A stretch of DNA of 64,000 nucleotides from Polyangium jinanense (GTDB lineage Bacteria; Myxococcota; Polyangia; Polyangiales; Polyangiaceae): assembly GCF_028435365.1 (NCBI RefSeq), contig NZ_JAGTJJ010000036.1, forward strand, positions 46,227 to 110,226, written 5' to 3'. Below are positions 41,622 to 50,033 of the stretch, piece by piece. The position numbers were made by a program, and so were the translations under genes. Numbering within the stretch: the first letter of the stretch is position 1; every line of letters begins with the position of its first letter. The notes under the pieces were generated by a model, which was given only the letters and a program-made list of their open reading frames with translations, was not told the origin of the DNA and made no database searches.

Positions 41622-44366
41622 ATGAGCCTGTCGGCAACCTTCGGCGTCGAAGGCGGCGCCTCGCGCCCGAGCGGGGAGCCCTTCCAGCTCCTCGTCTTTC
41701 CTTTCCCCTTCAACCATTTCACTGTGCGCTCGTTCCGAGGCAGAGAGGAGCTGTCCGGCATCTACTCCTTCGATGTCGTTGTCACGGGGCCCGATATCGG
41801 TGAGGGCACGGTGGAGCGGCTCTCGCTCGGGCAACGTGCGCTCCTCGTGCTGCGGGCCGGGAAGGCGCCGCGCGTCTTTCACGGGATCGTAGCCTCGGTG
41901 CGTCACGAGGGGCTGCGCGGGGCGCACGGAGCTTCACAGGTTCGAATGCGCCTCGTATCCAGGTTATGGCTGCTCAAGCACCGACGTCGCTCGCGGATTT
42001 TTCAGAACCAGCGCATCGATCGGATCCTCGCGCAGGTGCTCGGCGAGGCGAACATCGATGCCCGCTTCCTGCTCCGCGGGGAGCACCCGATACGCGAGTA
42101 TTGCACGCAATACGAGGAGACGGACTACCAGTTCGTCCGGAGGATCACGGCCGAGGCGGGAATCTTCTTCCATTACGCCCAGCCCTCGGCGATTGTGGAA
42201 GAAGCCCTCGCTGCTGCGAGCGATGCGATCGGTGGCGCTGCCGCAGGGCTGCTCGGCTATGCCGCGAGCGCGATGGCTGCCAAGGTGTTTACCGGGGAGA
42301 CGGTGGTTTTCGCGGACGACGCATCGGCGTATCCACCGATCGACGACGGCGACCGGATCGGCGCGGTCGTCAGCGCTCTGGGCGTGCCCACGTCCGCCTC
42401 CACCGAGGTCGGCGGCGTTTCCATGAGTATTGGCCTCGAGGCCCCGGTGTTGCATTATCTCTCGATCGAGGGCACGAGCACCGCGGCATTCGACAAAGTG
42501 ACGCGCTTCGAGCCGGTGAGCCGCGTGCGTACCAACACGGCCGTCTACCGGGACTACGATCCCGAGCGGCCCCTCGCTCTGATCACGACGCGCGCCGTCC
42601 ACGAGCGTGACGAGGGAGCCGTGCTCCAGGTGTCTGCAAGCGCCTCCTCCGGCTCCGACGGGGCCTTCCGCGCGAGCGCCTCGGTGAACGTGCCGACGGA
42701 AGCCATCTCGTCGCTGATCGCTGCTCCCGAGCTCGAGCATTACGAGCACCACGCGCCTTTTCTGTTCCCGAAGTGGCGCCACGCCGAGCACGAACCAGCG
42801 CTCATCCTGCGCCAGAAGCGCCGCCGCGCGCACACCGCCGAGGGCGAGAGCACGTGCCAGGCTCTCGCCGTGGGCCACCGATTTCGGCTGGAGGACCATC
42901 CGGCGCACCACCTGAACCGTGGCTACGTGGTGACATCCGTGAAGCACGAGGGATGGGCAACTCCGCAGGCTGCGCACAAGGAGATTTTCCGCAATACCTT
43001 CAGCGCAGCGCCGGAGGACGTGACGATGTGCCCGCCGCGCCCGAAGCGAAGGAGTGTGCTCGTGGCGTTGACCGCGACGGTGGTCGGACCCGCGAGCGAG
43101 GAGATTCACACGGATCCGCTGGGGCAGATCAAGGTGCATTTCCACTGGGACCGCGAGGGACAGGGGAGCGCCGACAGCTCGTGCTGGGTGCGGACGATGC
43201 AAGCCTGGGGCGGCGCAGGATGGGGGACGCAGTTCATCCCGCGGGTCGGGATGGAGGTGGTGGTCACGTTCGAGGGCGGAGACCCAGACAAACCCATGGT
43301 TCTGGGATGCCTCTTCAATGGCACCCACCCGCCGTCGTTCCGATTGCCCGCGGACAAGACGCGGAGTGGTATCCGGACGCAGTCTTCGCCGGGCGCAAAT
43401 GGGTTCAACGAGCTGAGCTTCGAGGACAAGGTCGGCAGCGAGCAAATTTACGTGCACGCCCAGCGGGATCTCGACGAGGTGGTGGAGCGCAATCATACGC
43501 TGGCCGTGCAAGGCGACGAATCGACCCGAGTGAATGGAGACCGGCGCGAAGAGATTCTCGGTGACGCCACGTCGCGGATCGGTGGGCGTCGTGAGGTCAC
43601 CGTGGAGGGTGACAGCGCCTCGCAGGTCAGAGGAAATCGTATCGACGTCACGAGCGGGCACGAAGATCGGCGCGTGTCGGGCGATCTGACCACGCGGCTC
43701 GAAGGGCGCGAGCGGCGGCAGGTGACCGGGAATGCGGATCTCACGTATGGCGACGATTTGACCACCAAGATCCATGGCTGCGAGACCAAGGTGGTGGGAC
43801 GCCACGATGCGGAGCGTTCGTATCTGCTGCACGTGGAGGGAGTGGCCAAGTTCGGGAGCACGGGGGCGATGGAGATAACCACCGATAAAGAGCTTGTCTT
43901 GCGCTGCGGAAAGAGCTCGGTGCGGATCACGGCCGACGGCATCGAGCTCTCCACGCCGTCGCTGCGGGTGAAGGGCGGCACCAGCGGTCTGTCGATGGCA
44001 GACGAGGGCGTCCAGATGAACACGGAGAATGCGCTGGCGCAGCTCCTCGGCGGCAAGGTCGTGCTGAAGACGCAGGGCGGCGCCTCGATCGCCATGGGCA
44101 GCGAGGTGAAGCTCGACGGAGCGAGGATTCTCCTGAATTCGCCCGAGCAGGCCAAGGATTCCCCGCCGCGAGAGCCGGAGCCGACGACGACCCTCTCGCT
44201 CGTGGATCAGGACGGCCATCCGCTCGCATACCAGCGATATCTCATCATCCTGGACGACGGCTCTGAGCAGAGCGGGATCCTCGACAAGGACGGGAGAGCA
44301 GAGGTGAGCGCGAAGGCGTCAGGGAGGATCGTCTTTCCGGACCTTTCCAAGGTGGAGATGGCGTGA
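41622..44366 (+). CDS. vgrG: T6SS spike protein VgrG with C-terminal extension
   Basis: The 914-residue protein has the gp27-like base (FNHFTVRSFRGREELSGIYSFDVVV, FHGIVASVRHEG, YCTQYEETDYQFVRRITAEAGIFFHY). The gp5-like OB fold reads HTDPLGQIKVHFHWDREG..SCWVRTMQAWGG..WGTQFIPRVGMEVVVTFEGGDPDKPMVLGCLFNG. A repeated beta-prism needle follows (residues ~600-760, ERNHTLAVQGDESTRVNGD type). The last ~65 residues (TTLSLVDQDGHPLAYQRYLIILDDG) form a transthyretin-like extension that may carry cargo. ATG 41622 was chosen over earlier in-frame codons because the conserved fold starts there. The stop overlaps the next start (TGATG). Confidence 0.95.
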   Translation: MSLSATFGVEGGASRPSGEPFQLLVFPFPFNHFTVRSFRGREELSGIYSFDVVVTGPDIGEGTVERLSLGQRALLVLRAGKAPRVFHGIVASVRHEGLRGAHGASQVRMRLVSRLWLLKHRRRSRIFQNQRIDRILAQVLGEANIDARFLLRGEHPIREYCTQYEETDYQFVRRITAEAGIFFHYAQPSAIVEEALAAASDAIGGAAAGLLGYAASAMAAKVFTGETVVFADDASAYPPIDDGDRIGAVVSALGVPTSASTEVGGVSMSIGLEAPVLHYLSIEGTSTAAFDKVTRFEPVSRVRTNTAVYRDYDPERPLALITTRAVHERDEGAVLQVSASASSGSDGAFRASASVNVPTEAISSLIAAPELEHYEHHAPFLFPKWRHAEHEPALILRQKRRRAHTAEGESTCQALAVGHRFRLEDHPAHHLNRGYVVTSVKHEGWATPQAAHKEIFRNTFSAAPEDVTMCPPRPKRRSVLVALTATVVGPASEEIHTDPLGQIKVHFHWDREGQGSADSSCWVRTMQAWGGAGWGTQFIPRVGMEVVVTFEGGDPDKPMVLGCLFNGTHPPSFRLPADKTRSGIRTQSSPGANGFNELSFEDKVGSEQIYVHAQRDLDEVVERNHTLAVQGDESTRVNGDRREEILGDATSRIGGRREVTVEGDSASQVRGNRIDVTSGHEDRRVSGDLTTRLEGRERRQVTGNADLTYGDDLTTKIHGCETKVVGRHDAERSYLLHVEGVAKFGSTGAMEITTDKELVLRCGKSSVRITADGIELSTPSLRVKGGTSGLSMADEGVQMNTENALAQLLGGKVVLKTQGGASIAMGSEVKLDGARILLNSPEQAKDSPPREPEPTTTLSLVDQDGHPLAYQRYLIILDDGSEQSGILDKDGRAEVSAKASGRIVFPDLSKVEMA

Positions 44367-45010
44367 TGCGACCCTACGTGGTGAAGCAGGGCGATTACCT
44401 GACGAAGCTCGCTCATGTACACGGATTCGACGCGGACGAGGTGTGGGGACACCCGAAGAACGACGAGCTGCGTGCAATGCGGCCGAACCCGGAGCTCTTG
44501 GCGCCGGGAGACGTGATACACATCCCGGTCCAGACGAAGGAGGGACTTCCTTTCACGGCGGGGACGGCGAATCGATACCGGGCGTCGGTGTCACGCGTAG
44601 CGGTCGACCTGGTGTTCGAGGACGAGGAAGGACCGATGGCCGAGGAGCCCTACGAGGTCCGTGGACTCCGGGGCGCGGACGGGGAGCCATTGAATGGACA
44701 GACGGACGCGGATGGGCGCGTGCATTTCGACGTGCCGGTCACGGTGCGGGAGATCGAGATCCTGTTTCCTCGACGAAACGTGGCATACACCGGCCTCGTG
44801 GGGGACATGGATCCAGGCTCCGAGGAGAGCGGCATCCGCAAGCGCCTGGAAAACCTGGGCTTCTTGATCGCGGGCCCGGATCTCACCGTCGATCGTGAGG
44901 AGGCGCTCCGCGGAGCCCTGGTGGCCTTCCAGCGTTCGCGTGGTTTGCCGGTGACGGGAAAGCTCGACGCGGATACGAGAAAGGCGCTCATCGAGGCGCA
45001 TGGGGCTTGA
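44366..45010 (+). CDS. LysM and peptidoglycan-binding-domain protein of VgrG cassette
   Basis: The 214-residue protein starts with a LysM-like domain (YVVKQGDYLTKLAHVHGFDADEVWGHPKNDEL..LLAPGDVIHIPV). The middle is a transthyretin-like segment (EEPYEVRGLRGADGEPLNGQTDADGRVHFDVP) like the VgrG C-terminus. It ends with a PF01471-type peptidoglycan-binding domain (IRKRLENLGFLI..LVAFQRSRGLPVTGKLDADTRKAL). No signal peptide is present, which fits delivery on VgrG rather than Sec export. It overlaps vgrG by 1 nt and the next gene by 11 nt, indicating tight coupling. Confidence 0.85.
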   Translation: MRPYVVKQGDYLTKLAHVHGFDADEVWGHPKNDELRAMRPNPELLAPGDVIHIPVQTKEGLPFTAGTANRYRASVSRVAVDLVFEDEEGPMAEEPYEVRGLRGADGEPLNGQTDADGRVHFDVPVTVREIEILFPRRNVAYTGLVGDMDPGSEESGIRKRLENLGFLIAGPDLTVDREEALRGALVAFQRSRGLPVTGKLDADTRKALIEAHGA

Positions 45011-46616
45011 GGCCCCCGGGGACGACGTGGGTGACTCGGTCATGTCATTTGCTGGTGTCCCCCTCTCGCAGCTCGCCCACGTGGCGGCTGCGCAGGCCGA
45101 AGGGTTTTCGCTCGCGGAGATCCTCGCCGTCGAGGGCCTCGCGGTGGAGGAGCTTCGCGCAGCCGACGTGGCCTGCAAGGAAATGCTCTGCAATCCGGAG
45201 GCCGGGCCTCGGCTCTTCGCCGCGTACGCGTCGGCCCAAAAGCAGGCCGAGGAGCTCCTCACGCGTCGCGTCCAGCCTCTCGACGAGGATCTCGGCGCAT
45301 GGGTCCATTTTCTTGCGATGTATGCGGCCAGCGAAGATCCACGCTCGATACTCCAGGATCTGGGTCTGACGCTGCCCGATCTTGCCCGGCTGGGTCGGGC
45401 GTGGAAGCAACGTTTCGAGGCCGATCGCGAGCTCGCTCGACGCGCCGAAAAGCTCGCGCGCGCGGGTGACCGGAAGGTCGCTTTGCCGGTGCTGCGCATC
45501 GAGCCTGCGAAGCTCGTTCCTTCTCCCCATGCTCGCCCGAAGCCCGTGCCGCCGTCACCGAATGCGCCCGCATTGTCCATACGCTCCAAGGTCCGTGACG
45601 TGCCCCCCGCGATCTCGGGTACTGCGCTTTCGCTCGACGTGCCCCGCGGTCCGGCCTTGCCATTCGTGGAAGGGCCAGACGTGGGCCCGCCCGAGCCGCT
45701 CCGGCTCCCTGTGGACGCTCCGCCGCGTGCCGCGCTATCAGGCACCACGCTTTCGCTCGACGTGCCTCGCGGCCCTGGTCTGCCGTTCGTCGATGCGGAC
45801 CTATTGTCATTCGTGAACAAACGAACCGCGGCGCGCGTCCCTGTCGAGCTGTCGGGAACCGCGCTTGCCCTGGATGTCCCGCGAGGCCCCGCGCTTCCGT
45901 TCGTGGAGACGCAAGAGCCGGCGGCCCAGCCACCGCCAACGTCGGCCATCGAGCTTCCCCAATCGCCGCGCGTGGCGATTTCGGGGACGGCGCTTGCGCT
46001 CGACGTCCCGCGCAGTTCGGAAATGCCATTCGTCGGGACGGATGCAACGTCGAAGGCAAGTCACCCGGCAGTGGTGCGCGCCCCTGTCGAGCTATCGGGA
46101 ACTGCACTTGCCCTCGATGTCCCGCGAGGCCCTGCGCTGCCGTTCGTGGAGACGCAAGAGCCGGCGGCCCAGCCGTCGCCAACGTCGGCCATCGAGCTTT
46201 CCCAATCGCCGCGCGCGGCGATTTCGGGGACGGCGCTTGCGCTCGATGTCCCTCGTGGCACCGACATGCCGTTCGATGATAGAAAGAATTCGAAGGAGCT
46301 TGCATCGACGCAGCTCCTCCTCGAGATACCGCGAGAGCTCGTTCGCCGGCCCCTGCCGTCCTCCGCCCCCGCGCCGCCGGAGCTTCCGCCAAAGCTCACG
46401 CTCGAGGAGCACGCCGCGCTCACGGTGGAGCTCGCCATGTCGCCGGAGCGCACGGCGGAGGTGCTCGCGCGTTACCGTATCACGCAGGCGGATCGAGAAG
46501 CGCTTGATCGGCTCTACCAGGCGATCGTGAGCGCAGACGAGCGAAAGCGCGGAGCATGGCACGATGCCTACAAAGCGCATTACGCGCGGATCGCGTCAAT
46601 CCTCAACCGCCGATGA
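45000..46616 (+). CDS. T6SS-associated protein with repeated SGTALALDVPRGPALPF motifs
   Basis: The 538-residue protein has an N-terminal helical domain (~20-150) and a C-terminal ~70-residue helical unit (KLTLEEHAALTVELAMSPERTAEVLARY), of the type seen next to VgrG/PAAR genes in myxobacteria (recall). Between them are six near-identical units SGTALALDVPRGPALPF plus one decayed unit, linked by Pro-rich spacers. A 243-bp DNA period makes units 3-4 and 5-6 a recent duplication. ATG 45000 has GAGG upstream; ATG 45042 is possible. It could be an adaptor loading cargo on the spike. The minus-strand PAAR-like gene overlaps its end by 14 nt. Confidence 0.75.
   Translation: MGLEAPGDDVGDSVMSFAGVPLSQLAHVAAAQAEGFSLAEILAVEGLAVEELRAADVACKEMLCNPEAGPRLFAAYASAQKQAEELLTRRVQPLDEDLGAWVHFLAMYAASEDPRSILQDLGLTLPDLARLGRAWKQRFEADRELARRAEKLARAGDRKVALPVLRIEPAKLVPSPHARPKPVPPSPNAPALSIRSKVRDVPPAISGTALSLDVPRGPALPFVEGPDVGPPEPLRLPVDAPPRAALSGTTLSLDVPRGPGLPFVDADLLSFVNKRTAARVPVELSGTALALDVPRGPALPFVETQEPAAQPPPTSAIELPQSPRVAISGTALALDVPRSSEMPFVGTDATSKASHPAVVRAPVELSGTALALDVPRGPALPFVETQEPAAQPSPTSAIELSQSPRAAISGTALALDVPRGTDMPFDDRKNSKELASTQLLLEIPRELVRRPLPSSAPAPPELPPKLTLEEHAALTVELAMSPERTAEVLARYRITQADREALDRLYQAIVSADERKRGAWHDAYKAHYARIASILNRR
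45839..46255 (+). repeat. Duplicated 243-bp coding repeat
   Basis: The stretches 45839-46010 and 46082-46255 are nearly identical with an offset of 243 bp; each encodes two SGTALALDVPR motifs and the ETQEPAAQP linker. Differences are mostly at third codon positions. This indicates recent in-frame expansion. Confidence 0.8.
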
Positions 46617-46998
46617 ACACGGTCCCCGAGGCGATCACCCTGCCGTTCGGCGCGTCGGCCGGGTCGTTGCAGGTCGTTGCCGGATCACCCATCCGGGCGG
46701 CCGGCTTGTTCTCGATGAAAACGCTGCCGCTCCCCTTTTGCACCCTGGCCTCGTTGGACGGAGGCGTTTGAAACGACCCACCGACGGGGACGTGCGCGGG
46801 CTGATTCCGTGCCGTACTTCCCTCAGTGGCCGCGGGCTTGTCGTCCAGGAAAACGTCGCTGGCGAGCCCTCCCGCAAGCGTTCCAGCGAAAGGCATGAGT
46901 GTCGGCGTCGGGACAGGGCCGCCTGGGGAGGGAACGAGGACGACGTGCGTGTCGATGCCGCTGATGCAATCGCCCTCTTTTGCGCCGGGGGAACCCAT
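46603..46998 (-). CDS. PAAR-like / DUF4150-type T6SS tip protein
   Basis: The 131-residue protein reads MGSPGAKEGDCISGIDTHVVLVPSPGG, PMPFAGTL-like strands, VFLDDKPAATEGS, VFIENKPAARMGDPATTCNDPADAPNGRVIASGTVFIGG. This is the PAAR-like pattern of repeated short strands with conserved Pro, Asp, Cys and Thr that caps a VgrG spike. ATG 46998 was chosen; longer in-frame starts to 47271 would overlap the divergent gene at 47107. It is convergent with the repeat protein (14-nt overlap) and inverted within the cassette. Confidence 0.8.
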   Translation of the reverse strand: MGSPGAKEGDCISGIDTHVVLVPSPGGPVPTPTLMPFAGTLAGGLASDVFLDDKPAATEGSTARNQPAHVPVGGSFQTPPSNEARVQKGSGSVFIENKPAARMGDPATTCNDPADAPNGRVIASGTVFIGG

Positions 46999-47106
46999 GG
47001 CGACTGCCAAGGTAACAGCCGGAGGCTGGTCATGGCAAGGCTGAGTGTCCTTCACACAGAGCTTGACGACCGTCCCATGACTTGAAATCCTCTCGGCCCG
47101 TCCACC

Positions 47107-47547
47107 ATGCGTGATCCGAGCTTCCGCTTCCCGGTCGAGAGGTATCGCGTGCACGTAGCACCCTCCTTCGGGGGCACGCGTAATACCATCCGCCTCGTGC
47201 GGACGATCCGCTGGATTGGCGCTCTGCCAGCCGGAGCTCCGAGCATGTTCGTGCTCGCGCGTGATGAGCAAGGTACGAGCTCCTCGCTATCCAAGGTGTC
47301 GACGCCCGGCGCCATGTTCGACATCGATCTACGCCGACTCGAGCCGGACGGGCGGCACGAGATCGGGTATGCGCTCGCGGGAGCGACTCCGCAGCCGGAG
47401 TTCACCGGCCCGCGCATCCGCTTTCGCCCGGCCGAGCTGCTCCGCGCGTCGCAGAAGATTCATGAAGAGGCGAAAGCGGACGAAGGGCAGGTATGGCTCG
47501 AGTGCATCGAGATCATCGAGCCTCCGCCCCATGATGAGACTCCCTGA
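47107..47547 (+). CDS. Unknown protein of the T6SS cassette (146 aa)
   Basis: I do not recognise the family. It is strand-rich in the first 100 residues (FRFPVERYRVHVAPSFGGTRNTIRLVRTIRWIG), ends with a helix (AELLRASQKIHEEAKADEGQVWLECIEII) and has no signal peptide. It lies 109 nt from the divergent PAAR-like start and 12 nt before the candidate effector gene. By position it may be an adaptor or chaperone for the effector. Confidence 0.6.
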   Translation: MRDPSFRFPVERYRVHVAPSFGGTRNTIRLVRTIRWIGALPAGAPSMFVLARDEQGTSSSLSKVSTPGAMFDIDLRRLEPDGRHEIGYALAGATPQPEFTGPRIRFRPAELLRASQKIHEEAKADEGQVWLECIEIIEPPPHDETP

Positions 47548-47559
47548 AGGGAACGAGCG

Positions 47560-48993
47560 ATGAACACGTTGGTCTTCCGCGCAGTCGATCGTCGTGGCGC
47601 GTTTTCCCCTGCGTGCAAGTTCATGATCTCGACCGACGAAGGGCAAACGTTCACACCTGCCCAGCAGGCGAGCGCAGGGCACGCTTACGCCAGTATACCC
47701 CTCGATGAGCTGGCGCGCGTGACGGTATACGCCATTCCGGACGACCCGCGGTACTGGCCAGAGTCGGCGGTGTTCGAGGTGCTCCCGGACGGCGCCGTCG
47801 CCTGTCCCGATAGCCCACGTGAGTTTTTCTCCACAATGGGCACCCTCCGATCGGGGCGCGACACGGTCACCGTCGTGCACTTCCACCTCTCGATCTTCCG
47901 GGATGCGTCCGAGAGGCTGCTCGAGAAGCTGCGGAATCCACCCCCCGATCGGTGGGAGCCGATCATGGCCGAGCCGACCTGGGGGCAGTCCTGGGTCTCC
48001 TCGGAGCCTGGGTTGGTCCCCATCGTGACCGAGCAGGTCGTCTCCGGCGATAGCGTGGCGTTCGCGGAGTTTGCGTATGCTCCGGGGTTCGACGTCCGCG
48101 TCCTGGAGCGAAAGGGGGATCAGGTCGTTCCGAAATACTTCGCCGTGGCGTGGCCGCGCGCGCTGCCGCGTGACGAGGGGGCGAATCCTACGCCGTTCCT
48201 GGTGTTCTTCACGCACCAGCTCGCCCAGAACATCAATGTGCTGCCGTACCTTAAGCAGTATCCCGACGGCTGGGATTATCTCTATACATCATTATATCGA
48301 TACCTCAATTTCATGGGCAACCCACTCGACGCTGCGAGCGACGGGCCGTACACCCGGGGGCTGCTACCGCAGATCGCTGCTTCCGGAAAGAATCTCGTGC
48401 TGGTGCTCCCGGTGCCGAACGCGAACGACAAAGACGCGGAGCTCGGCGATGCCCTCGATGCCGGCATGATGGAGGCGTTTCTCCTCGAGATCCAATCGTT
48501 CTTCTTCAAGGAGGCTGGGCTCTTCCGATCGCCGAATCCGTACATCGGGCGTGTGGCGCTCGGTGCATTCAGCTCTGGCAACAACCACATTCCGCGATTC
48601 TTGAGCCGGCATCGCAATGCTTCACACCGATTCCGCTCGGATGCTCTGCGGGAGGTGTACTGCTTCGACACGAAGAGTCCGCTGGTGACTGGATGGGCCG
48701 ACGCAGCGCTGCGCTGGGCCAGCACTGGCAAGGAGCATACGGGAAAGATGATCCGGATGTATGGTACGAACCCGGGGGCGTATGCGCCGGTCCACCAGGC
48801 TTTCTTCTCCAAGCCTGGTCCTGCGGTGGCACCCTATGTGTCCACTCATCCAATGAGGACCATCGCCGTGCTGCCAGAGTCATCGTGGCGTCGTGCTGTG
48901 GCGGAACTGAGCGCGAACGACGAGGGGCAAATCGTCCACCAGCTCATCTGTGGATCCATGCTCACGGATGCGCTTCGGCGGAGCGGATTTTGA
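47560..48993 (+). CDS. Candidate T6SS effector with alpha/beta-hydrolase pattern
   Basis: The 477-residue protein has no signal peptide. The N-terminal ~90 residues are beta-rich (LVFRAVDRRGAFSPACKFMISTDEG). From about 205 on, the pattern fits an alpha/beta-hydrolase: FLVFFTHQ, NLVLVLPV, the elbow RVALGAFSSGNNHIPRF (Ser in FSSG), REVYCFDTKSP, KMIRMYGT, and a late His (VHQLICGSMLTDALRRSGF). The first Gly of the Gly-x-Ser-x-Gly motif is Ala here. It could be a lipase-type effector, but no known Tle family is recognised. A lipoprotein gene follows 14 nt later with good spacing, as expected for an immunity gene. Confidence 0.6.
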   Translation: MNTLVFRAVDRRGAFSPACKFMISTDEGQTFTPAQQASAGHAYASIPLDELARVTVYAIPDDPRYWPESAVFEVLPDGAVACPDSPREFFSTMGTLRSGRDTVTVVHFHLSIFRDASERLLEKLRNPPPDRWEPIMAEPTWGQSWVSSEPGLVPIVTEQVVSGDSVAFAEFAYAPGFDVRVLERKGDQVVPKYFAVAWPRALPRDEGANPTPFLVFFTHQLAQNINVLPYLKQYPDGWDYLYTSLYRYLNFMGNPLDAASDGPYTRGLLPQIAASGKNLVLVLPVPNANDKDAELGDALDAGMMEAFLLEIQSFFFKEAGLFRSPNPYIGRVALGAFSSGNNHIPRFLSRHRNASHRFRSDALREVYCFDTKSPLVTGWADAALRWASTGKEHTGKMIRMYGTNPGAYAPVHQAFFSKPGPAVAPYVSTHPMRTIAVLPESSWRRAVAELSANDEGQIVHQLICGSMLTDALRRSGF

Positions 48994-49007
48994 AGGAGTC
49001 GTTCGTC

Positions 49008-49721
49008 GTGACAACCGTCCACGTGGCGAACCGAATCGGTGCATGTCTTATAACTCTACATCTACTGGGTTGCGAGCCGCATGCATCCCAGTTGATTCCC
49101 CCGCCCCCTCCGTCTGCGCCTGCTCCGTCTCCTGTGCCTCCGCCCATTGCGTCCACTCCGCCTCCGCCCGAGGAGGACGTCGATGACATTCCCCACGCGG
49201 TCGACCTGGAGCCGCCTCCACCGCCCTTCGATCCGGCAGCATGGCTCGCGCAACGGGGCGTCACCGCACCCATTCCCGAGAACCATTCCTGTAGACAGCC
49301 ATTTCCAAGCGCGCCCGACCGACCAGACATGCTCCTGTGCCGCATGGCCGACCAGGCCCACGTGGGGCCTGATCTTGAGACGGCCTACTGGTACTCGGTC
49401 GGACACACCGTCGTGCTAGCGGTGTCTGGCAAGAATCTTCGCAAAGTCTTCGACGTAATCGATGGGGTGCTGCTCATGGATGCGCCCTCGCGTAACACCG
49501 GCGTCATGCTCCGGTTCGACGTGCGCGTAGAAGACGAGGGCGCCGCGGTCGTGGTGGAGGAGCGTCCCGAAGCGAATTGCGCCCGAGCGCTCGCGAAGCG
49601 CGAGGACTATGACCCTTCAGACGCGAAGCGCAACGCGGCCGACCGGCGCTTCCTGGAAAAGGCGTGCAGGAACGTGGGGCGACACGTCTTCTCGAAGGGA
49701 CGATTCGTGCAAGTACGGTGA
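49008..49721 (+). CDS. Lipoprotein, candidate immunity protein of the effector
   Basis: The 237-residue protein starts at GTG 49008 with GAAGGAG 9 nt upstream. The signal peptide ends LHLLGC (Cys 22). A long Pro-rich linker (PPPPPSAPAPSPVPPPIASTPPPP) leads to a globular domain from ~80 (FDPAAWLAQRGVTAPIPENHSCRQPF to the C-terminus) with four Cys. Lipid-anchored periplasmic immunity proteins are known for several T6SS lipase and amidase effectors. The order effector then lipoprotein suggests the same; sequence alone does not prove it. Confidence 0.6.
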   Translation: MTTVHVANRIGACLITLHLLGCEPHASQLIPPPPPSAPAPSPVPPPIASTPPPPEEDVDDIPHAVDLEPPPPPFDPAAWLAQRGVTAPIPENHSCRQPFPSAPDRPDMLLCRMADQAHVGPDLETAYWYSVGHTVVLAVSGKNLRKVFDVIDGVLLMDAPSRNTGVMLRFDVRVEDEGAAVVVEERPEANCARALAKREDYDPSDAKRNAADRRFLEKACRNVGRHVFSKGRFVQVR

Positions 49722-50033
49722 GCGGCTGAGCCTTGCCGCTGCTGGCCGCTTTCAGACGTCCCCCGTTCACCTGTTCGAGACTCGACCCATTCTCGGGCTG
49801 TAAGCACCGCGCGCAGCCGCCTGCAGCGCGAAGCGCGAGGACGACGAGCATGGCTTGGCCCTGAAGAGCGCGAGCACGACGGTACGCTCGCCCTCCCCGA
49901 GCAGGATTCCCTGATTGCCGCTCCCGCTTGCGTTCCCGCTTCCATTCCCTGCCCCGGACGGATTGCGCCCCCAAAAAGCACCGACGACATCCATTCCCCG
50001 ACCTCGGATCCGAGAGTATGCTCCGCGTCCCCC
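49722..50033. other. Intergenic region with simple repeat
   Basis: This 312-bp gap has no convincing gene. At about 49905-49955 it holds the same CCGCTnCC-like simple repeat (CCGCTCCCGCTTGCG) seen at 22984 and 23950. The promoter of the aminotransferase should lie after it. Confidence 0.45.

Noticed and set aside
46999..47271. Longer N-terminus for the PAAR-like gene
   Set aside because: It would overlap the divergent gene at 47107 and adds sequence that does not look like the PAAR-like fold.
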